Shown here one piece after another: positions 50,001 through 59,000 of a stretch of DNA of 64,000 bases. The position numbers and the translations under genes were made by a program. The notes beneath the pieces are model-generated. The model did not search any database. It saw only the letters and a program-made list of their open reading frames with translations, and was not told where the DNA came from. This DNA is from Dipteris shenzhenensis (lineage: Eukaryota; Polypodiophyta; Polypodiopsida; Gleicheniales): the NCBI GenBank assembly GCA_047967505.1, contig CM106538.1; one strand, 5' to 3'. Each line of letters opens with the position of its first letter. The stretch's first letter is position 1.

Positions 50001-53000
50001 CTGCCTATATAGAGTGGCATCAACGAAAGCTGAAATGTTATTCACTGTCAGCTTATCATTGACATCCATGGGATCTTTTGAGTTTTTACAATTGTAACAA
50101 GCAATTGTAATCCATATCCTCACTTTTGGGAGACGAGTCTCTTCTGGACATATTGCCGAACGCCACATTTTAGACACAGAAGAACAACTGTTGGTGTGGG
50201 CAACACATGTGTCCTCCCCTTGGGGCCCACTAACCTTGCATAAGCAATCACACATATCTCCATGCAACAATGTGCTATTCTGCCTCATGGAATTCACTGC
50301 TAGTTGGAACAATAGTTTCCAACACTCTGGTGTGGGCAACACACGTGTCCTCCCCTTGGGGCCTACTAACCTTGCATAAGCAATCACACATATCTCCATG
50401 CAACAATGTGCTATTCTGCCTCATGGAATTCATTGCTAGTCAGAACAATAGTTTCCAACACTCTGATGCAGATCTCCTCCTCCTCCTTTTTTGGTGTTTT
50501 GGTTCTCATACGGATGGTCTTTTGTGTACTTTCCCGCAGAGACAAATGGTGCATTTTCCTATTGATATTATCATTCGGACATCAGCCTTGGGTATGGATG
50601 CTTGCTTTAGTGGTCACACCCCTTAGCTTTTATTCTTTCTGTTTTTTCTTCAGTCTCATAGATCTGTTTGGTCTTCCGAAGTTGTTAATGAACTTCTTTC
50701 TTTCTTTCTTTCCCTTCAACAATATCCCATAGCTCAAAAGCAACGAGGCAATTTTTGACCACATGCTTCTAAGTGCGATAATGGCTGCCTTGTACTCTGT
50801 AATGTTCCAAGTAATTCTTGAGCCAAGAGAAAACATATAACCTGTTGTAGACATTCTATCATTCACAGAGCTTGCCCAGCTTGCATGAGTAAAGCCATGA
50901 AGGTAGATGTCTTTAACTTTTTCTTAAACAAGCCCGTAATACCTGAATCTTTTTGGTTGCTTTCTGGTGTGACTCTCTTTTTTAATGTGTAAATTGACCC
51001 ACTTCATGGACTGCGTATACAATGTTAGGCCTTGTAGTATTCAAACAAATAAGGCTGTCCCTAGCGGCCTATAAACAGTGGCATGGACCAAAGCTGAATG
51101 TCACTCATTGTCAGCTTATCACTGCCAACCATGGGAGTCTAATAAGTGATGCAATCCATACTTAAAATTTTCTCATCTTTGGGAGATGGTCCATGAGTCT
51201 CTTCACCTGCATAACCTGTGGCATAAGTTTGTTTGACTCTGCCTCTTATCTACACATGCATTTCTTCCTCTTCCTCTGCCTTTGTGTCTACCTTTGCAGA
51301 AGTACCTTCACCCAAATTTGCAACTCCAATGACATGGCTTTTTACAATAGACGCATGGTCCTCTTTCTTTGTTTTTTTCCATTTTTTTGTGCCTGCATAG
51401 GCTTTTTGCCTTCCACGACAAATCCCTATCTTCGTCACCACTTTTCTACTGAGCACTTATCTTTCTTGTTGCCGATTCAGGATTATCTGAACCAAATCTG
51501 CATCCCTCTAGTATCTCTTTCAACTGATTAAGCCCATTTTTAATCTGTGTCACCCTTGAGCTGTATACAACAATACTTTCAGTCTCTTCCTCTTTGGTTA
51601 TGCACGATGGACAGAGGAGCACTTCTTGTGTGCCTGCCCAGCCTACTTTGAGGTCCAAGGATAATACCACTACCTCTTTTAGGAGGGGGTCCACTCTCAT
51701 GGTTGATCCACTTCCATGACTAGGTTTGCGTTGGGCTCTATCTGATTGAGATGAGAGACACTATTGAGACAAATTAGACAACAGTAGGAGGTGCCTGCAC
51801 CACAGGAGGCTGAGGTAGACTGAGCACATCAACATGCATGGATTTCTATGCATTTGAATTAGTTCCAGGGCATTGGAGGAGGAAGAGCTAGCTGACATGA
51901 GGGTACCATGGATCAGTGGGGAGAGATGACGCTATGCTGCCAAGCTAGAGACGTAGAGACCACACATGACACAGAGAGTGACCAGAGCAAGCACGACCGC
52001 GGTATGGCCGATCTCAGCTCTCCTGCCAAAGATGAGGCATCACTCTTGACATAGCCCATCAGATATAGAGGTCGAGGAGACCACGTTCCTCCACCATAGC
52101 ACGAGATAGCTCTACAAATACAGATCCGGGACATCTTTGCAGCGGACTGGAGAGCCACCACGGCATTGGGTTTCGGATTTTGAGTTTCAGCTTTGAAATT
52201 TGAGTTTTGAGTTCGAGCTCTTGAGCTCTTTAGCTTAGCATAGCACTCAGCAAGGGACCTAGCATGCCCTTTGCTTCCGCCCACAGAGTCTTGTATGAGT
52301 TTCTTCTCTTGATGTACTTTTTCTCATAGGCCCGCGAGGCCTTCTGAGGACGTTAATATTTCTTTCTTTCTTTCTTTTCTATTATATTAGCCTATTTTTT
52401 AAGGCTAATATCCTTGGAGTATTTTTTGCTACATACAAGTCCTTCAAGATAGGCTTGTGTAGCATTGTTAGTGCTTTCAATCTCTATATGCTGATTCGCT
52501 GAAAATTTGGGCCTTTTGTCATATTCTTTGGGGCAATCTCTTATTGATTCAATGAAATTCACTTTTTAACAGCAAAAGCCCAAGATTTTGATAGTAAATT
52601 TGTCCAATTTTCTGCTAATATTTCAAATTTCATGCATCCCAATGCATCCGAAACCTGCAATGTACGCACCGTGGTGTTCACATCGGGCATGGTAGCTCAC
52701 AGGGTGCCCCCCTCTTGTGAAAGATGAATGGGAGACAGTGACGTATATTACAAAGTGGCATATCTAGGTTGCATGTTGCAGTCTAGTGAATGAGTGGACG
52801 GTATACCTGCCCTACAGTAACCTTTGTTAATGTCTGGTTGGAAATTGTTTACAGCTTGCACTATATTTAGGAGCAGGGCTAGGAAGGTTCTAGGAGAAAG
52901 AGCATTGTGTGCATTTTTGAAAGGCTTGGCCTACAGGGACCTTTTACACTTGTTCCAATTGAGGAGTTTGCTGGTCATATTGACCCCCACAATGGTTGTT

Positions 53001-56000
53001 AGTTGCCTATTTCAAGTTAGTGAGTTGGAATCATATCATGAAGATTGCGAGTGGGCTGTCTTTTCCTTTTCTTAGCACCCTTGCTAATAGCTGTTCCTTG
53101 AATAGAAATTTGCAAGCATAATAAACACAAGAACAGCAGGTGGAGCATTGTCTTCCAACATAGATAATAGTCTTCATTTCAGGAACAACGTGCATGGGGG
53201 AGATAGGTTCCAAAAGGTAAGCCATATGTACCCATTTTCCTTGTTCTATTTTTAAATTAGGTTTAGTGTGATGCATAAATGCAAGCAAATATTTGCATGA
53301 TGCATACATTTATAGCTATAAAACATTCCAAATTTGTATCAGAAGCCTAGTTGAAACAAATATGGTGAGATAACACAGAATACTGTTCAAACATATTACA
53401 TCTTACACTTGAGAATTTCGAAGAAACTGCAAACTCTTCCAAACACTTGGAAATTAGTGACGGAAGGTTGAGAAGAATAACACTGTTTGTTTTCATCTAG
53501 TAACCTGCATGATACCTTGTGTTCTTTATTGGGATTTAAGTGAATGTTGGTCTTATTTCTTCATCTATGGACATTCGTTTTGTCTTTCTCCAACAAATTT
53601 TGAAATAAAAAGTGCAAGCCTTTTGAAAAATGTTAATTTTTGAATTTGAAAGATTTCAAAAGGTTGCATCATGATTTTTAATTCTGGTCATTCCAGCTAC
53701 ACTTTGCAACTGGTGTGGTACGTGGAGGGGTGAAAAAGCTTGTGGAGGTTGTAAGCAGACACGATATTGTTCCCGTCATCATCAGGTAAAAGCAACTGTA
53801 CTTTTCTGTTGTGTTTGATGTCAATTGAATTATTCACCTCAACATGGGAGGTTCATGTCTTTATGAGATTGTTGTTGTGCATGCCCACAGAGAGGTGTAG
53901 TGCGAGTCCTTTCTCACTATCTTTTCTGCAGGGTAGTTGGGAGTTTAGCCAGGACACATTGCCAGGGTTAACTGCTGGATGGAGGTCTGCACAGTGGCCT
54001 GGGACTAGGGCTGGTTTGGAGGCTGTTAAGGGCCAGATTTGACCAGCCTCTTCAGGCAGGGTTGGGTCCACATTCGGCCAACCAACCACGTCAGGTGACC
54101 CAACCAGTCTGGTCGGGTTAGACCGACCATACACAACCTAGTTGGGTCGGGTTGGACTGACCAACGGTCTGCCCAGTCAGCAGGGGAACTTCCGCTATAA
54201 ATTGGGCTCCCTGCCCTTTTGTATCACAACCACTTGTGGAGGTTTTCTCAGCAAGTTCATGCAGAGTTGTCCCTGACATCCCGTGTACATTTCCATCTAT
54301 TGTTGTTGGAATCAGATGGTGAGAGAGAGAAGAAGATGAGAGAGAAGAAGATGCAAGGCAAGCTGAAATTGTATTCATGCATGGTGAATGATTTGCTTAC
54401 AACCACCTCTTTTCTTATGTCTACTGACCAATCACATATCACTTAATGACTTACCACTGACCAATCACATGCAAGCTGGTGACACCCTATGACACCTCAT
54501 CTTCTATAATCACTCAAGGTCAAGTGACTCTTGACCCTTCACAAAGGACAAGGTACAGACACCATTAAGTGTCTTCACAGTGACACTCTAACCTTAGAAC
54601 CTTAGACACACACAACAAAACCTTAGTCACACACACCTTAGGCTCCGATTTATCCAACATACCCCCCTTCAGAGCAAAGGTGGTGAGATCCAATACACCA
54701 AAGAGTGCCCTACCGCAATGCTGCAGAGAGCAGATACTACTATCCAACACCTCCTGTGTGATAGCATATCTCCCAATCAGCTTGCGACCAGCAGTTGAAT
54801 ATATCACTTTGTCACCCCCCCTTACTCTGAACTGGGTACAAGTTAATTTGAATGCCTAGAACTGATCGTTCTTCTCGTCCTTATTGTGACTGTCTTTCTC
54901 AAGAATTAAAGCAACCGTATCTTCAAAAGTATTATTAGCCACACGAAGTACTCAAGAGTGGATTCAAAGCGTGAACATCCTGCATGTTCCTCATGAGAAC
55001 CACCATTTTGTCTTCATTATCCGGTTCACATTTAAGGCCTGCTAGCTGAGTAATAAGGCAATACATAGTACCGAGATGATCACTGAATTTATCTGTATCA
55101 GCCATCTTCAGAACATAGAACTTAAGCTTTAGAAACACTTTAGAATTAGTAATCTTGCTACCAAAAATGCCATTGAGATTATCCCAGATCTGATTGGCGG
55201 CTAACTTGAAGTCCACGCGATGAATAAGAGTATCAGCCAAACCAAGCCCGATAATAGTAATTGCCCTTTGTTTTTTCTGCTTCCAGGTTTTATAGTCGGC
55301 CTGATCTGAAGAGGGTGATTCGTCATCATCAGAAGGCCTTCCCACATAAGAATTAATTGCATCTTCGTTTGCCATGTTGGGAATCCTTTTCCAGAAAACG
55401 TTTCAGCTGCTGTACAAGAGATAGGAGCAATGTATGAAGCCATTGAATAATATATGTCGAAGATGATAGAAATAAATAGCCAGCCGGTGTTGAGTATAAG
55501 AGAGAGAGACAAAGCCAGTTGTGTCTCCTTGCTGAGTATGAACAGCTGATCATAACAGCAGCAGGACTAAATGGCCTCTACTGCCCACACAGCCCATCCA
55601 TCCTCTGGACTGTCAATCGGCTGCCTCTAGATCCCTGTGACTGCCTCCTGCACCTCCTGCTCCTGTAGGAATGAGTCAGGGATGCAGATGCCCTTCTAGG
55701 GGAGCCCCCATCAGGGCTGCTTGAGCTGCAAGATCGCTGGGGATTGATTTGACATTGTGGTACCTGCCAGGATACCAGTGGCTCCACCCCTATGCAGATC
55801 CCAGTCTCCCACCTAAAAAAATGATGCAGCATCTCTAAATGACCGTCGTGCTTGTGCTGGCCGAAGGAGAAACTAAGGCTGCCTGGATGTGGGAAATCCC
55901 TCTTCTAGAGCTTTATTTGTTAGCAAGGGTGGCATCTCTTTTAGTTTGTCTCCTCCCCATTTCAACACCATACTACTAGGCCTAGTGAGTTTGGAGTCTT

Positions 56001-59000
56001 CCTATTGCTAATTTCTTCAACCCCCTCTCCACGTCTTCTTCTGTGATGATACCATGTGTGGCCTTGATAAAGAGATGTCGGTTGGTCTTTTCACTCCCTT
56101 CTCTCTTGTAGAGTTCCTTGACAAACATTATCGTGTCTTGCCATGTTGCATCTGTGCATGATTTCTGTCAGGATTTATTCAGCTCTTTACAGGTATGGGA
56201 CATCCTGCATTGGGATATTGCTTTTCTATTCCTTCCCTCATATATGTGAGCCTGTGTATAGTTCCATCCTCAAATGGGGAGATGCTGTGGATTTCTGTTT
56301 TCCTGAAGCTAATTTTGTTCCTTCACTTCCGTTATCAATCCTGAGGTACTTCATGATAAGCCTTGTGAGTAGACTTATAATCATGTATTGAATCACGCTT
56401 GACCCTTGTGAGGTTTTACATGTGTGGCGTCCCGTGTCCTACAAAGAGGGGGAGCTGTTGCATATCTGAAGTCTGAAGCACCTGGCAACCTTTGTCATGT
56501 ATGATGTGCAGTAAGCCACTGCTCCATGTGGGGCAAGAACAAATTGATCATCTAGGTTGGCTCCCCAAAGCTTTGACGATGTAGCATTGAAGTGATTTGT
56601 GTACATGTCTTTGGGTTGCCTTTTCAGTGGTGTTTTTGGTTGGGTAAGTAACTACTTTCTCATGACAATGACTCGTGCTGCATCTAGTGATACCCTCTTC
56701 CAGCCTCTTCTTTCTTCACTACCATCGACGATGCAACCAGTTTTGTGGCTTCCACCTTGGGATTGGTGGAGCATGGGATTGAGGGCGCATGGGGCATAGG
56801 ATGGTAGCCACTCATCTTTCGATTCAAAGACAATTAGGCTTGCCTTGCAGCACCATGTAGGCTGATAATTTTACAAGACACCCCCAAATCCACTTGGAGA
56901 GGACCTCCCACCCTACAGTGGAGGAGAGGTGCACCCTCCTACAGCAGTGGGACATAGCCTACAAGGAGGGGACATTGCTTCTTCTTTTTTTTTCCCAAAA
57001 AGATTACTTCATTAAGTATGAATGAAAACCGCAAGAGCTTAAGCGGGAGTTTATCATGCCATGCATGAGAAAAAACCAGCTCAAAAAGAGCTAACGGGGC
57101 ATCTATAGGGGAACGGGGTCTATGAGATTCAGAGACCCTGATTTGCACTGTTTGGAATTGTAATGGTATCTTATGGTCAAATCCAGGAAATTTCTTGGAA
57201 TCATACACAAGACAAGACATAGCTTTCTACACAAAGGCCCATCATAGTGTGCTTTGCCTGTAGTCATTGGATACACATGGGAGACAACATATATATTAGG
57301 ATGAGACTTGGGAGAGAAATGGAGTGCGTGGATTGGGAGGAGTGGCAATACTTTACAGATGATCTCTTACCGGGATGATCCCTGTTGAGAGGCATGCAAC
57401 ATATTTCATATTTCTTTTGAATCCAACTCGACGCACTTCTCGATAGGACGGCTTCATCACAGTATGCCATTTCCCTCTCGAGACCTCACACCCTTAGTTA
57501 GGATTTCCGTGAGGAGGCTAAGACTTCACCATACGCAGCCCTCAATCCAACATCATGGATTTCTGAAGCCGCGGGGAAGACTTCAACACAAGGACCAATA
57601 TGCGTCATGTATTACTTCTTGATGTTCAAGATGATTCTTGATTCTATTTTAGTGCCGGATATTGATCTAGGTGAGAGTATCCGTAGACAAGTGAGCTCCG
57701 CTCACGTTGTATGGACACACTTTCTTGGACGTGGGTAGGATACTTGACCTTGCCATCTACAATCGTCTAGATCGATGGCTTTCGTCAGGTGGGTTAACTT
57801 GCTTTTTCACACTGGGAGGGGAGGGCGGAGGGGCAGATAGTTTGACTACCTCATGGGATTACCTGTCGGCCCCACATATCATTAGATTCTTTGTTTCTCC
57901 ACCACCATGAGGAGTTGACCACACCTATCTTCTCTTTAGTATATCCATCTCCCATTGCATGACGCACACCAAGACACCATCCACACAGTACACATCATGA
58001 CATCCGCTTCGACCATTACCTCTCCCTTGGGTACTTTGCATGTCTTTCTAACTTACTTATAGATTCTGAAGACATTATGCTCCTAGAAGATCGAGCCGCT
58101 TTGATCATCTGCTTCCTTCATGAGGCCGCCTTGCACACTTCTGCACACACTAGTGCCCCACTTGGCCACCGTCCTTGGTTTAGTACCCTGCAAAATAGCT
58201 GATATGATGATGAGTGTAAGGCTTACGTTATCAACTAATATTCGAGACTAAGCATCACCTTCAAAGCGCAGCAAAGATGATACACGAGTATTGCCGCTTG
58301 GTTTGCAAGAAGGAGCGGTCTTTCATTTGCTAGAACGAGGAGTATTTAATAAATATTCTGATTAGTAACAACTCCAAGGAGGACCGGTCTTTCATTTGCT
58401 AGAACGAGGAGTTAATAAATATTCTGATTAGTAACAACTCCAAGGAGTCCACTCTCCTATAATAGAGACCACACTTAGGCATCTTATGCACGCATACTGT
58501 ACGACATTCCCCGCCAACAGCTACTTCACCTCTCACAGCTACTGCCTCTTGCTCACTGTTCACCGCCGGTGGCATCAAACATGCAATTTTGCAGCTCCAT
58601 ATTGGCCAAGTCAAAGATCGTGAGGGACTATGTACCTATATATTGCATATGGACTAAGTACTATGGCTTCGATCTTAGTAAAGCTTTTCAATTAAGCGGT
58701 TTGTACCGGTTTCTTTGACACATGGATCCTTAATACCATCACTCCCATTCACAAGGCAGGGAATCCCATGAGCTCGAAAAACAATAGGACCATCATGATT
58801 GGGCATGTCGCGCCCAATATCTATGCATCAATGCTCGACATAGAGAATAGTCAGTTTGCAGAGCTCTAGGGACTTAGAATTGATGGACAATAAGGCTTTT
58901 GGGTTGATCATGTGACTAGATCACATCCTTATACTTAGAGGTGTCGTTGAGGAGGCCAGAGCATGAAGACAGAGGGTTTATTGTTGCTTTGTTACTTATC

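Noticed and set aside
50191-50626. Overlapping 62-118-residue frames with repeated peptides
   Set aside because: Products of the 136-bp tandem duplication. No family and no likely start.
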